Of a stretch of DNA of 64,000 bases, positions 40,114 to 50,999 are shown piece by piece. Origin of the DNA: a virus; IMG/VR virus record IMGVR_UViG_3300009593_000015, positions 1 through 64,000 of that record; one strand, 5' to 3'. Numbering within the stretch: the stretch's first letter is position 1; every line of letters starts with the position of its first letter. Under the pieces are notes generated by a model. It ran no database searches and had not been told where the DNA came from. It saw only the letters and a program-made list of their open reading frames with translations. Made by a program: the position numbers and the translations under genes.

Positions 40114-42737
40114 TGACAACTAAAAAAAACAAAAGAAAAGAAAAATTTTTAGAAACTTTTAAAAAAAGTAAAGTAAATGAAAAGACCGGATTAATTTCGA
40201 AAAAAATAGAGTCTGATACCTTGGCATCAGAATTCGATAAATATTCGAAAACATATAGACCTTCGGTGCGGATAGAAAAACCTGAAGATTTTTGCTTCTT
40301 TGGTAGTGCACAGCAATATTACCTTCGATCTTATGATTATATTTCAAACTATTATCCCTTTGATGGGACAAGGGAGGGGGTGATAAAGTGGCATAAAGAC
40401 GCATCTACCGTTGACTTAGCGATGTTCCGTCAAGCTTGGCCCAGCACAGTTGGCCATTTGAAGCTCGATTATTCGGAAAAAGTATTTTTCTATGCGGGCC
40501 CGAATAAAATTCCAGAATCGGAATTCACAGCAAAAAATATAAAATCAGAACCGGGGATATTGATTGATCCTAAAATTGGAAGCACAATAGAATTTTGGCT
40601 AAAAAAAGATTCTTTCGATAAAATAAATTACCCACAAGAAACCATTACTCATATTGGGACGTATCCTGGGAAAGAGGTATCCTCAAAATCAAGCGAAATA
40701 AAAATTTTCTTATCTTCAGATTCTGGCAGTCCTTTTTATATAAATTATAAGTCGGGAAATTCTTCAGTCAATAATGTGCAAATTGGTTCAAGTGCCGTTA
40801 CTGATTCGGCTATTGCGGATTCAAAATGGCATCATTATGCGTTTAAATTTTGGAAATCAGATTCTTTGCTTTATATAAAATTGTTTATTGATGGTAAGCC
40901 TGATTCTATAAAGAGTGTATCCTTCGGAGATACAATAGAGGTAAAGAGTTTCCTGGCCGGCTCGATAGGGGGTAACATGTCTTCTTCTTCTGGGAACCTA
41001 TCAGCATCAATAGATGAATTTAGATTCTGGAAGGGTCAGAGATCGACCAGGGAAATAGCAAGATTCTTTGATAAGAAGATTTATGCTTCGCATGCCGCGG
41101 AGAGCGAATACACCACTCGGTTGGGGGTTTATTACAGATTTAATAAGATTAAGGTAGGAGATATAAATTCTGATAGCTTAATTATCGACCACTCTGGTCA
41201 TGAAATTTTCGGAAGAATACAAAATTATAATGAAAATTCAAAAATTGAGCAGTCTGCGATTACGTTATCCGAAACTAGTGAAAACATCGAGTCCCCCGAC
41301 CCGATATTGGATCGAAGAGCTGAAGCTGTTATATCACTTGAGGAGAGTTTTAATAGCATTGCGAAATCTTACGATGAAAATAACCAGAGCATGTTGCAGA
41401 GGTTCATCCCGGAATGGGCAAGAGAAGAAATTCAAAACTCCTCTGCGGATAACCCTTCAGAATTTCAGGTTTTACTTCATCTTTTGTCTTCTGAATTTGA
41501 TGAAATAAAGGTATTTTTAGATTCGATATCAACTGATTACGTCCCTAACTGGCAAGAAACAAACCAAATCATCGCTCCCACGCCAGAAGCTTCAGGGTCG
41601 GTGTCTGTAAATTATGCAGATAATATATACATTGGGTGCAAAGACGACGGCCTACCATCATACAGAGGAAGCGGGTACCGAGGGGACAGGTATCAGAGAC
41701 AAATGAAAGCTGCCGGTTTGATGTATAAGAAGTTGTTTCAAAAGTCATATAAACTAGAAGATGATGTAGAGGGGACCCAGGATTTTATTTCGGCCGATTT
41801 ATTAGTTGAAGAAGCAAGACACGCATTTGAGCAGCGACTTGCATCAGAGGCTCCAAGCTTAATGAAAGCTAAGGGGACACAATCATCTCTTGATAGATTG
41901 TATGAGACTCTTGGCCACAATAACACTGACATAACAGATATGCACCTTATACCAGAAGAAGACTTATTGTTAGAGGACAGTAAAGTAGAAGCTCACACAT
42001 CTACAATGAGTTCTGTCAGTTTTGTGGACAATAACGAAGGCACTCTATTTATGGCAGCCTCAGCAGACGATGAAAGGACGCACATGGAGTCGGATTCTTC
42101 GCATAATTCGAGAGAGTACACCTTTGAAGGTTCTTATATTATGCCATCTCAGGAGGTTTATTCTTTTGAAAACAAGGAGACTAGCCTATTCGGGTGCAGA
42201 GAAGTAGAGGGTATAAAAAACAATCTCACTCAGACTTCTCCAGACGATGCTAACTTTACAGCTGTAGTAGAAAAACAGAATCTTGAGTCAAAAAGAGCAA
42301 GATTTGTACTCAAGTCACCAGCACTTTTGTCAAGTGACATACAGACACAATATTTTAACAATGTTTATGATAATTCTAGGTGGAATATATCGGTAAGAAT
42401 AAGAAAAACATCGGCAGAACCATTCATAGAGACCACTTCTGAATCTTATGAAGTTTCGTTCCAAGGGTACAATTATGTTCAAGATTCACTAGTCCAAGCA
42501 TTTCAGAAGGTCTCTCCAATATCTAAAAGCGAGTATGACGATTTCAAAGACTCTTACAAAACTGTGTTTTTAGGAGCAGCCCGCGAAAATATTACAGGAT
42601 CCGTATTAATAAAATCAGACGTGAAAATGTTAACATTCAGCGCTTGGCAAGCCGCTCTGTCTGACGGAGAGCTTAAATTAAGAGCCCAAAACCCACTTGT
42701 AAGTGGAGGTTCGTTAACCCATATGTTGGAAAGGTAG
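40113..42737 (+). CDS. Virion protein with a LamG/concanavalin-like domain
   Basis: The 874-residue protein has a laminin-G/concanavalin-type domain at about residues 140-330: STIEFWLKKD, KWHHYAFKFW (the typical WHHYAF strand), LFIDGKPD and SIDEFRFWKGQRSTREI. Such domains bind carbohydrates or form adhesive shells in phage tail proteins. The second half is mixed, with acidic helical segments (residues 420-500, 560-620) and beta regions near the end. It starts inside the gp6-neighbour stop (TAATG). Likely a baseplate-attached adhesin or wedge periphery. Confidence 0.65.
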   Translation: MTTKKNKRKEKFLETFKKSKVNEKTGLISKKIESDTLASEFDKYSKTYRPSVRIEKPEDFCFFGSAQQYYLRSYDYISNYYPFDGTREGVIKWHKDASTVDLAMFRQAWPSTVGHLKLDYSEKVFFYAGPNKIPESEFTAKNIKSEPGILIDPKIGSTIEFWLKKDSFDKINYPQETITHIGTYPGKEVSSKSSEIKIFLSSDSGSPFYINYKSGNSSVNNVQIGSSAVTDSAIADSKWHHYAFKFWKSDSLLYIKLFIDGKPDSIKSVSFGDTIEVKSFLAGSIGGNMSSSSGNLSASIDEFRFWKGQRSTREIARFFDKKIYASHAAESEYTTRLGVYYRFNKIKVGDINSDSLIIDHSGHEIFGRIQNYNENSKIEQSAITLSETSENIESPDPILDRRAEAVISLEESFNSIAKSYDENNQSMLQRFIPEWAREEIQNSSADNPSEFQVLLHLLSSEFDEIKVFLDSISTDYVPNWQETNQIIAPTPEASGSVSVNYADNIYIGCKDDGLPSYRGSGYRGDRYQRQMKAAGLMYKKLFQKSYKLEDDVEGTQDFISADLLVEEARHAFEQRLASEAPSLMKAKGTQSSLDRLYETLGHNNTDITDMHLIPEEDLLLEDSKVEAHTSTMSSVSFVDNNEGTLFMAASADDERTHMESDSSHNSREYTFEGSYIMPSQEVYSFENKETSLFGCREVEGIKNNLTQTSPDDANFTAVVEKQNLESKRARFVLKSPALLSSDIQTQYFNNVYDNSRWNISVRIRKTSAEPFIETTSESYEVSFQGYNYVQDSLVQAFQKVSPISKSEYDDFKDSYKTVFLGAARENITGSVLIKSDVKMLTFSAWQAALSDGELKLRAQNPLVSGGSLTHMLER

Positions 42738-42809
42738 CTCAAAAAATGAAAAATTTGAATATTTATAGAAGCACAAGAAGTATAATTTTTATTTTAAAGA
42801 GGGGCAATA

Positions 42810-45800
42810 ATGTCTAACAAAGAGAGGTCACATCTTGAAAACTGTATTTTTAGAATACAGTTTTCAGAGTTGAATCAATTAAAAGATAGTACACCATTCA
42901 TCGTCAAAGACGAATCGGGCGGAGACCATCTTATACAAAACTATGGCAATGATCATCCAAACTATAAATATAACTTCAAATCAATGGGGTTCTCCAATAA
43001 GATAGAAAAAGTAATTCAAGAAGAAAAGATATCACATGTAAGACAGACACCGATAGCAAGTATAAAAGGTTTAGATCAGGTAAGCGTAAGAGACTCCAAG
43101 CATGAAAAGTTCATTCCGATAACAAAATCAAGTGTTAATATATTTTCATTTGAAAAGAGTGTATTTCAGGCTATATCAAGAGACATGCTTAATTTCATAT
43201 CAGGAGTGAAAAGTTTTAATAATTTAATAGGAGAGCCAGTCAATAAATATAGGAAAAATTATAAATTATTGAACCACGTAAGAGAGAGGTACTTTTCAAA
43301 CGTTCTCAGCGAGCCTGATTTCGAAAGATATTTGAATTATTACAAATGGGTTGACGCGTCATTTGGGTATCTGCTTAAGCAAATGGTCCCGGCGTCTGCA
43401 TTTTCTAATACTGGGATAGAAGATGTGATTGAATCTCATGCTTTCGAGAGAAATAAATATGATTACAAGTATAACCGTTTCGAGCGTAAAGAACCAATAC
43501 TGGAAACAAGTATATTATCAATTAACGAACTTCTATATGATTGGGAACATGGCCACGGCTCTCAAAACGAAAATGAGCATTGCCTGTGGCAACAAGATAG
43601 AAAAACAAGAGAAGAAGAAAACAGAGAAACTATAAGAAAAGTGTTGACAACGGTAGTAACCGGGTCAGGCGAAAAACTAGCCAGAAATTATGTTTTAAGA
43701 AATCTTGTAAAGCCGTACAAACACGATTCTTCGCGTCAGTTGAGCTTAAAAATTGGTCACAACCGGCAAGCTAATAAGATTAAAGATTTATACAAAATAA
43801 TAAATACAGGTAAAGAGATAACAATCAATTCAGAAGATATATACGAGTTCAAGAGGTGTGATGATATAATCAATCCACAAAAGGATAAAATTTATACAGC
43901 TAAAACAAACACTTCAGATACAGATGGTTACCTGGACGCAGATCTCGATTTAATTTTGCCTTTAAATTTCTATAGTTCTTCTGTTGGGGTTGATTTTTCT
44001 GAATTTAAGCAAAATTTAAAAATCACGAACAACCTAGAGATGAAGGAATCGTTTGATTCTGTCGCTACATACTTGTTTGATCAAGGCGCGCCTCATCGAA
44101 ACGTAAAAATAGGTACACCTAGTGATAATCGACCTGAGGCGTATGAGATATCATCATCTCCTGAGAAGTTGGTTATTAAGAGTCCTGCAAGTGGGCCTAA
44201 GTCTCTTTTTCACAAAGGTCATCTTGGCAATAGGCTTTATAGACTATCAAACACAAAAACGCAGATTTCAGACACGCAGGTTTTAGTTCAAGGTAATTAT
44301 TCAAAAGATTATGAAATTGTCATGACAAATGGCAGAAATCAAAACAACAATTTCCTAACAGAAAACGAGGGCCGCGGCCTGACAGGTTCTCTGAGTCCTT
44401 CGGGTTGGCTCAGTGGTCTTGTAGATTTTGAGGTGCCCAGCAGACCAAAGAGAGAGCATGTTATTGTTAATCGTTTCTCTGCGATAGGCTCTCCGGACAC
44501 CTCCGGGAAGTATGGTTTAGACAGAGTTTCAGAAGAGCATTCGGTATATAACACAGTAAATTATCGAAGTTTACTAGTCAGGGGCGTCTACAACACTTTA
44601 TCGAAAGAAAGATCAGAGCAATTCGGTTTTCGATCCGGATCAGAAACACAAGGATCGATACACAAGACAAACAGAAATTATAATAGGTTTACTGGATCTT
44701 ACGGAAAGGAAGTTACTCCTGACAACTTCTTTGCGACACATCAGATACCGCATCATGATTTCGGATACTCATGGATTACGGCCTCTGCCAATGAAAATGT
44801 GTATTCATTTCTCAATAGAAACGGAAACATATCACACCAACACAGTTTTGAAGTATCAGGTAGTTTAAAATCTTCTGAGACCATATTATTCCTAACAGCT
44901 AGTGTCTTGGGTACAGACAGTCAGCCGGCTGGCCCCTATTATGCGATTGAAAACACAGACCTCGCGCTGCCTCCGTGGAGCCCTGTATCTTTTGTGGGGC
45001 TCAATACAGTAATTCAGGAACCAATCTCTGCCGATTTAAATCACTTGGGCTTCCCAATGGGGACCCCCTTCGGAAGAACCGACGTTGATATATCCACGTT
45101 AGCTGGCTCCCGCGTAATGACAAATATAGACGGTTATTATGAATATTATCTTAATAACGATACCTTGGCAGGGATCCAGTCCCCACATACAGATCTCGCT
45201 TCTGGTTTAAATTCTCTCATATTAAAGCGTCAAGGCCCTTACGGCTGGCCAACGTGGAAACAGGTGAGAGCCTCACATAACCCGATAGTGAGAAACCACC
45301 GAAGAAATAATATAATATCAGCTGTGTTCAGGGGTACAACGCCATTTCCTTCTTGTTATCCCGGTACAAGTTTTGAATATCAAAACACGAATGAGAACAA
45401 AAATACCATTACGAATAGGAGAGTTGTTAAAAACTATGACGAGATATTAGCAACATGCAAGTTCAACCCAATTACGGTGAGTCGACACACATATCGAACC
45501 GAGACTGGAATAGAATTTTTGATGGAACATCTACAGCTCCCTGTTAATGTTCCACAATGGGCATTAGCTTTGATGTGGTGGAACGACGAGTTCTTACATG
45601 AGTTTATAACAAAGACTGAATCGTTAAACACAGTACTACAACTTCCTAGTATCTCCATGAGAGTACCTCTCCAAAATACTGTTACGGGATACGCAAACCA
45701 AGATATGGCAGATGATTTTTTCTTTAAAGAAAAATCAATACTAAACACAACAAACATTGGAATAATAAATAGCTTCATCAAAACTGAAGCCAATAATGCT

Positions 45801-48800
45801 GATTCTACATTTCTTGAGGTGAATTATATAGAGACAATCTATCCTAGAGAGATTAATACATTTACCAAAGAGGCTAGAAATAGAGAGTTGTTTGACTTTT
45901 TTGGGTGGAATTCAAACAGAACAAAGAGAGAATTGACCTTATCTGGAAATATAACTTATGGTGATTGGATTTGGTCTACAACAGTCTGGCCGGGTGTCAA
46001 TCTGTTTACTTTTTCGTTAGAGTCTCCGACCCAACTAGAGGTAGATTTTGAAAAAAGCTATTTCAATTCATATGAAAAAATAGATAGGTTATACTTTCCA
46101 AACACCGCAAGCGAATATTCTGAAAATCTAAAAACAAGTAAATGGGTACTCGACTCGCGCAAAGACTATTCATCTTTACCAACAGAAATTACAAACCCTA
46201 GAAGCTGGGTTCAGATCGATGCAACCAAGCCGGGTTCGTTAGTGTCGCGAGCTCAGATGCAGACAGGTATTCTGCAAAACGAATTTAGTATGTTCCCGCT
46301 CGGCGGAAACGCTCTTAGGGGTCAACCTCCCTTTGCACCAGTATACAACAGGAGAATCCCACAAGAATATCTTTCTTCTAGTACAAGGAGGGTTCTTCTC
46401 GCTGGAGAAGCAAAGTGGGAAACACCTGAGCCCGCCCCAGGTACAACAGGTCCTTTTTTGGACGAATATGAGGAGTTTCAGAAAGAGGCACGCTTAGTGG
46501 GACAACAATATTCACTCATACCAGAATTTACCATCTCTAGGTATATTGAAGATATATATGCTTCTGGAAACTTCACAACCCCATCTGTAGGGGATGACTT
46601 TTTGCAATTAACAGGAGCAGTGTACCACAGTTCATCAGGGGAAGTATCAATAGGTACTCAATTTTTCAAAACTTATTCAAATTCGGATTTTATGAAATAT
46701 TTTCAACCTTTCAAAGATAATATAACGGAAAACGGCTTTGACTTGTCCGCTGGAAAACTGTCACTAAGGTGCACAGCTGTAAAAAGGTTGCTGCCATATA
46801 GAGGCTTTTACCCAGCAGAAAGAGCGGTTCAAATTGTCGATATTTTTCAAAAGAATTATTTAAGCGAAGGTACATATGAGATCGATTATTTGCAGAACGG
46901 GTTTTTAACAGAGCAGAAAGCAAAAGATTCACTAAAGATAAAAATAAATAACACGAAAGCGAAGGTGTCAAAGCCTCTATTTTCACCCGGAGTGCTTTTT
47001 AATTCTATTAAATCTGGGCTAGCAGTAGATTATCCACTCTTCCAATCGAACACTGACACCTATAGGCAGGGGCTGATTGATAATTCAGTATCAACACACA
47101 CTGAGCCATTTGATGTATATAACTATTTGGATTCCCCTGGTGATTTATGTTATACAGGATCTTTGATAAATAATACCGCAGACTTGGGTATACCAAGAAT
47201 TAAAGGGGTAGTCCCAAGGCGAGTAACATTTGAAGATTTGCTAGATCCAGTTAGGTTATTCGGCCAAACAATATTTGAAAATGAGCCACACTCAAGTGCA
47301 AGTTTCCTATACGGTACGCCACTAAATTATGTGATTAGAGAGGATCAGCCAAAGTTTGGAACCTTAGATTCAGATTATGTCCGTCTTGGAAATACATTAA
47401 ATTTTAGACAAAATTATCAATCTTCTGTAGAATCTTTGAGAGGATATACGAGCGCTATACATAACTTTGCATCGGAAACCGTTAAATTTTTTCTGGAGGA
47501 CGAATCGCTGCAAACTGCAATTTCACTACCATCTAGGCCAACACTTCAATCCGGTACAGACTACAAGATGAGAGTATATGTTAACAATAGAAAAACAGTC
47601 ATGTATGACAGGCATTCTGCTTTTGGTCCCCCGGTAGACGACGCCGACACGCCGGTTATTTCCTATGGGGACGATGTTAAGACCCCTGGAGCTCAAGCAT
47701 CAGGGTCAGTTGCTTTCCGCGGCGCAATGGTGACAGCACTACGAAGCGGCGGCAGTGCCAGTGGAGGAGAAGAAATAGTAATTACGGATTACGAAAATAC
47801 AACAATTAATTATACATTTTTTAGCGGATCTAGTAACAAAACCGGCGACGTTGTCGGTACCGATCCATATGCAGTGGCAGTAGAGATCACAGATGCAGGT
47901 TCTGAGGCCGATTTATTGGTCCAAGCCATGAACGCCGATGGCCACAAAGACACAATCAGTAAGAGTATAACAACTGGATTCGAGGGCATGAGCTTTCTTA
48001 GTGACTTTTATACCGTAGTGTTACACCAATCAGCCACTGGTTCTGCTGGGAACAAGGATATGCAGGGCACTTCTGCTATTGACAGTTATGTTGTTGGTCT
48101 TCTAGGGGGAGTAGATCAGGTTTTAAATCCACTATTAAAAAGTACTAGTACGATAAAGTCTGGCTCGCATGGTCACTTGCCTTATGTCCCGCCATTCCTA
48201 GATCCGGAAACCGCACCGTATGCACAGATCTCCTTCACACCGGGACAAACAAGAGAATACACAATTCCAGAAATAATTGAAGGAATGCAAGTATCTTATT
48301 ATAATATGCCACCTCCAGATAATTCTAACACAAATACAAATTATCGTGAAGCAATGGTGTTGTCCGCAAGTATAAATTTTAATAATTCAGTTTTACTATA
48401 TGGTGATAACTACGTTCACCTAGGTTCCGCGACAGGAGAAAAAACAATAGTAAACAATCCAGACCCGACTCTTTATAGGTGGGTAATGCAGCCAAAATGG
48501 GAAACTCCAATAATAGATTTTATGGACGCAAAAGTTACAGCTTTGGATTTATCGACCGAAAAGGAGGAATATGTCCAACACTCGCCATGGAAGAACAGGT
48601 ACCAAACTGACTATTATAAAGAGATTAACGAATCCAAAACTCTATATTTAACATCTTCTACTGGCATGTGGCATCAACATGGAAGCCCAACAGTACTGGA
48701 TCCAAATAAAGGATATTACCTGACAATTGTTGGAGCATCTGAAACAACAGGGAAACAAACAATAGGAAACCTTGCAGAAAAAGTTGGATTCATCAGCGGC

Positions 48801-50123
48801 TATGCCAATAATCCAATTCCAGCATCCCTTACTTACTCGGTGCCACAAGAAGCCCAGCCATTTAGGTCTCTAGAACTCGGCCGAGTTGCAAAAGAGAAAG
48901 TCATCAGCGAAGCAGTTGTTGCTATTCCTTATTATTTAACAGATGATTGTGATATGAAGTTTTTTCCCATGAGAGAAGACATGATGCTCGCAGCGACTCA
49001 AAAGAACGCCATGGCCCGCGAAGAATATGTTAACTTGACTAGGCTAGCCGGGACAGATCAGGAAAGAAAAAATATAAAAAATGAATACGAAAAGTTTTTC
49101 GAATCAGTAGGCCTTGAGTCTATAGACGCCGCGGCGTACCAGATGAGAATGATGGACAAGTATATATTGCCACCGCAGTTTGATTTTCTGAGAAATTCAG
49201 AAATTGATCCATATGTTTCTTATATTTTTCAGTTTAAGGCTACTTTGAGCAGAGAAGATCTTTCAGAAATTTGGCAAAATTTATATCCGTCAACCAATCG
49301 CCCCGGAAGACCAGCTGATAGTATTTCGACAACACAACATTCAAATCCCCTGAAGGATGAAATAAAATCGGACATTGAGTATATTACCCATATATTGAAT
49401 CATTCGCGTGCCCCGTTTATAAAAGGGAAGCCATCTTTGTACCGAGATCCAGAAACCTTTCTAGAGAATGATGTTAGGTGGCTAATCTTTAAAGTAAAAT
49501 ACAGGGCCGAAGGGCACTATTCGAATGTAATAAAAAATTCCATAACAGATTTAGATGAAGATATCATGGAGATTTCAGCGTCCCGAACATTCGGCCCGGG
49601 CCCGACTTACGGAAAAATGGGAGACCCAGTTGAAAATGAAGAGTTGTTTTCTAATTATTCATACAATTGGCCATATGATTTCTTTTCAATAATAGAGATG
49701 ATCAAAGTAGAAAGTAAAGTAGACTTCTTGACAACAAAAGAAAACATTCAAACCACAGCGCGCCTCAGTAGTGAAACTGCATCGCCGTCTTCTCCTCTTT
49801 CGGACACAATAAACGCCGCAGAGCAAGTTTATAGCAACAATGTAAGCGACATAACACAAAACTTAAACAGCACAGTGTTGAATAACATAGTCTCAAGGGA
49901 GTTGATAAAATCAGATTCAGAAATTTCTTCTACGCCTGGTGTCCTTGATATACCAGTGGCCTCTGGGTTTTCGATAAAGAAAGACACGGAGACTATTTTT
50001 CTAAATGGTCAATTATTAGTGGCAGGTTCAGGCAACGACTACGTAGTATCAGGAAACAGGATAACATTTTCGCAAGATTTAGAAATAAATGATAATGTGC
50101 AAGTTTCTTACATAAGAGAATAA
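42810..50123 (+). CDS. Giant 2437-residue virion protein, possible tail-fibre or baseplate component
   Basis: The single 7.3-kb frame follows a 72-base spacer with TATAAT (42781-42786) and AGAGGGG before ATG. The sequence is largely polar and beta-rich; the stretch around 1630-1720 (SGSVAFRGAMVTALRSGGSASGG and on) is a Gly/Ser/Thr-rich repeat-like region, and the C-terminus TETIFLNGQLLV, SGNDYVVSGNRITF, INDNVQVSYIRE is the strand-turn pattern common at the ends of phage fibre proteins. No enzyme motif found. It may be a long fibre or a multi-domain baseplate scaffold. Confidence 0.65.
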   Translation: MSNKERSHLENCIFRIQFSELNQLKDSTPFIVKDESGGDHLIQNYGNDHPNYKYNFKSMGFSNKIEKVIQEEKISHVRQTPIASIKGLDQVSVRDSKHEKFIPITKSSVNIFSFEKSVFQAISRDMLNFISGVKSFNNLIGEPVNKYRKNYKLLNHVRERYFSNVLSEPDFERYLNYYKWVDASFGYLLKQMVPASAFSNTGIEDVIESHAFERNKYDYKYNRFERKEPILETSILSINELLYDWEHGHGSQNENEHCLWQQDRKTREEENRETIRKVLTTVVTGSGEKLARNYVLRNLVKPYKHDSSRQLSLKIGHNRQANKIKDLYKIINTGKEITINSEDIYEFKRCDDIINPQKDKIYTAKTNTSDTDGYLDADLDLILPLNFYSSSVGVDFSEFKQNLKITNNLEMKESFDSVATYLFDQGAPHRNVKIGTPSDNRPEAYEISSSPEKLVIKSPASGPKSLFHKGHLGNRLYRLSNTKTQISDTQVLVQGNYSKDYEIVMTNGRNQNNNFLTENEGRGLTGSLSPSGWLSGLVDFEVPSRPKREHVIVNRFSAIGSPDTSGKYGLDRVSEEHSVYNTVNYRSLLVRGVYNTLSKERSEQFGFRSGSETQGSIHKTNRNYNRFTGSYGKEVTPDNFFATHQIPHHDFGYSWITASANENVYSFLNRNGNISHQHSFEVSGSLKSSETILFLTASVLGTDSQPAGPYYAIENTDLALPPWSPVSFVGLNTVIQEPISADLNHLGFPMGTPFGRTDVDISTLAGSRVMTNIDGYYEYYLNNDTLAGIQSPHTDLASGLNSLILKRQGPYGWPTWKQVRASHNPIVRNHRRNNIISAVFRGTTPFPSCYPGTSFEYQNTNENKNTITNRRVVKNYDEILATCKFNPITVSRHTYRTETGIEFLMEHLQLPVNVPQWALALMWWNDEFLHEFITKTESLNTVLQLPSISMRVPLQNTVTGYANQDMADDFFFKEKSILNTTNIGIINSFIKTEANNADSTFLEVNYIETIYPREINTFTKEARNRELFDFFGWNSNRTKRELTLSGNITYGDWIWSTTVWPGVNLFTFSLESPTQLEVDFEKSYFNSYEKIDRLYFPNTASEYSENLKTSKWVLDSRKDYSSLPTEITNPRSWVQIDATKPGSLVSRAQMQTGILQNEFSMFPLGGNALRGQPPFAPVYNRRIPQEYLSSSTRRVLLAGEAKWETPEPAPGTTGPFLDEYEEFQKEARLVGQQYSLIPEFTISRYIEDIYASGNFTTPSVGDDFLQLTGAVYHSSSGEVSIGTQFFKTYSNSDFMKYFQPFKDNITENGFDLSAGKLSLRCTAVKRLLPYRGFYPAERAVQIVDIFQKNYLSEGTYEIDYLQNGFLTEQKAKDSLKIKINNTKAKVSKPLFSPGVLFNSIKSGLAVDYPLFQSNTDTYRQGLIDNSVSTHTEPFDVYNYLDSPGDLCYTGSLINNTADLGIPRIKGVVPRRVTFEDLLDPVRLFGQTIFENEPHSSASFLYGTPLNYVIREDQPKFGTLDSDYVRLGNTLNFRQNYQSSVESLRGYTSAIHNFASETVKFFLEDESLQTAISLPSRPTLQSGTDYKMRVYVNNRKTVMYDRHSAFGPPVDDADTPVISYGDDVKTPGAQASGSVAFRGAMVTALRSGGSASGGEEIVITDYENTTINYTFFSGSSNKTGDVVGTDPYAVAVEITDAGSEADLLVQAMNADGHKDTISKSITTGFEGMSFLSDFYTVVLHQSATGSAGNKDMQGTSAIDSYVVGLLGGVDQVLNPLLKSTSTIKSGSHGHLPYVPPFLDPETAPYAQISFTPGQTREYTIPEIIEGMQVSYYNMPPPDNSNTNTNYREAMVLSASINFNNSVLLYGDNYVHLGSATGEKTIVNNPDPTLYRWVMQPKWETPIIDFMDAKVTALDLSTEKEEYVQHSPWKNRYQTDYYKEINESKTLYLTSSTGMWHQHGSPTVLDPNKGYYLTIVGASETTGKQTIGNLAEKVGFISGYANNPIPASLTYSVPQEAQPFRSLELGRVAKEKVISEAVVAIPYYLTDDCDMKFFPMREDMMLAATQKNAMAREEYVNLTRLAGTDQERKNIKNEYEKFFESVGLESIDAAAYQMRMMDKYILPPQFDFLRNSEIDPYVSYIFQFKATLSREDLSEIWQNLYPSTNRPGRPADSISTTQHSNPLKDEIKSDIEYITHILNHSRAPFIKGKPSLYRDPETFLENDVRWLIFKVKYRAEGHYSNVIKNSITDLDEDIMEISASRTFGPGPTYGKMGDPVENEELFSNYSYNWPYDFFSIIEMIKVESKVDFLTTKENIQTTARLSSETASPSSPLSDTINAAEQVYSNNVSDITQNLNSTVLNNIVSRELIKSDSEISSTPGVLDIPVASGFSIKKDTETIFLNGQLLVAGSGNDYVVSGNRITFSQDLEINDNVQVSYIRE

Positions 50124-50144
50124 TTATAATATGGAGCCAAAAAT

Positions 50145-50999
50145 ATGACTTTTTTCGATCAAAAACAGGAGGTGATAGACGTCACGTTAACACAATTTGG
50201 AAAAGAATTGTTTTCGCGAGGCGCTTTCCGACCAGCTTTTTATCAATTTTTTGATGATGGTATATTGTACGATTCTAACTATGCAGACATAGAGGAGACT
50301 CAAAACGAAGCTGAGGTCCGGATCCTCAAAAACACTCCTAGACTTAAAACACCTCACTTAACTTTTTCGGTAAACGAGAGATACAGCATAGAAGAAAAGG
50401 AAATCGAATCCGGAGAAAGAGGGAGGTTTGAAACTCTTCGCCGGTTCGCGGCGCCGGATATACAAGATAGGATACTTCTATATCCCCTCGCTAGTCAAGA
50501 GATTTCAAACCAAAATATAGCAAAGTTTGATATTTTGTCACTAGAGGCGCCTATAGAAGAAGTTATAAATTTAAGCTCTACGGAAAAAGGAATTCAGAAA
50601 AATACACCAACCCTGCGCATGTCGCCAAAGTATCGCTTACTGGAAGAGAGAAAAGATCTACTTCCAGAAGAAAGACAAACTATAATAACTAAAGAAGATT
50701 TTGTAGATCTAATGTCGGAAGAGATAACATTTTCAGATAATTCAAAGTTAATAGTGGATACTCAAAATATAGTAATTGACATAGAGGAATTGAATTGCTT
50801 TGATGGCCCCGGCAACTTTTATTTAAACATATACGAGGTTTCAAACAACGATTCCGGAAATACCGAGAGGGTAATAAGAAAAATAGATTCCATGGAAATG
50901 GCCGAAAGATTTTTCAAATTCAGAAAAGATAAAGAAATTGAAAAATACAAAATGAAAGAGGCTCACGAAAAAAATTATCAAAAGAGAGGTAAAAATTAA
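50145..50999 (+). CDS. Virion protein with a shared N-terminal module (FFDQKQEVIDVTLT)
   Basis: The 284-residue protein begins TFFDQKQEVIDVTLTQFGKEL and RGAFRPAFYQFFDDGILYD. The same module starts the protein at 57132 (AFLDNSGDIILDAVLTDLGRK), with the pattern F-D-x5-(I/V)-(L/I)-D-x2-LT-x2-G-(K/R). This module recurs in marine T4-like virion proteins and is probably an attachment domain. The rest is helical and charged, ending in a long Lys/Glu-rich tail. No catalytic motif. It abuts the next gene with no gap. Confidence 0.6.
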   Translation: MTFFDQKQEVIDVTLTQFGKELFSRGAFRPAFYQFFDDGILYDSNYADIEETQNEAEVRILKNTPRLKTPHLTFSVNERYSIEEKEIESGERGRFETLRRFAAPDIQDRILLYPLASQEISNQNIAKFDILSLEAPIEEVINLSSTEKGIQKNTPTLRMSPKYRLLEERKDLLPEERQTIITKEDFVDLMSEEITFSDNSKLIVDTQNIVIDIEELNCFDGPGNFYLNIYEVSNNDSGNTERVIRKIDSMEMAERFFKFRKDKEIEKYKMKEAHEKNYQKRGKN

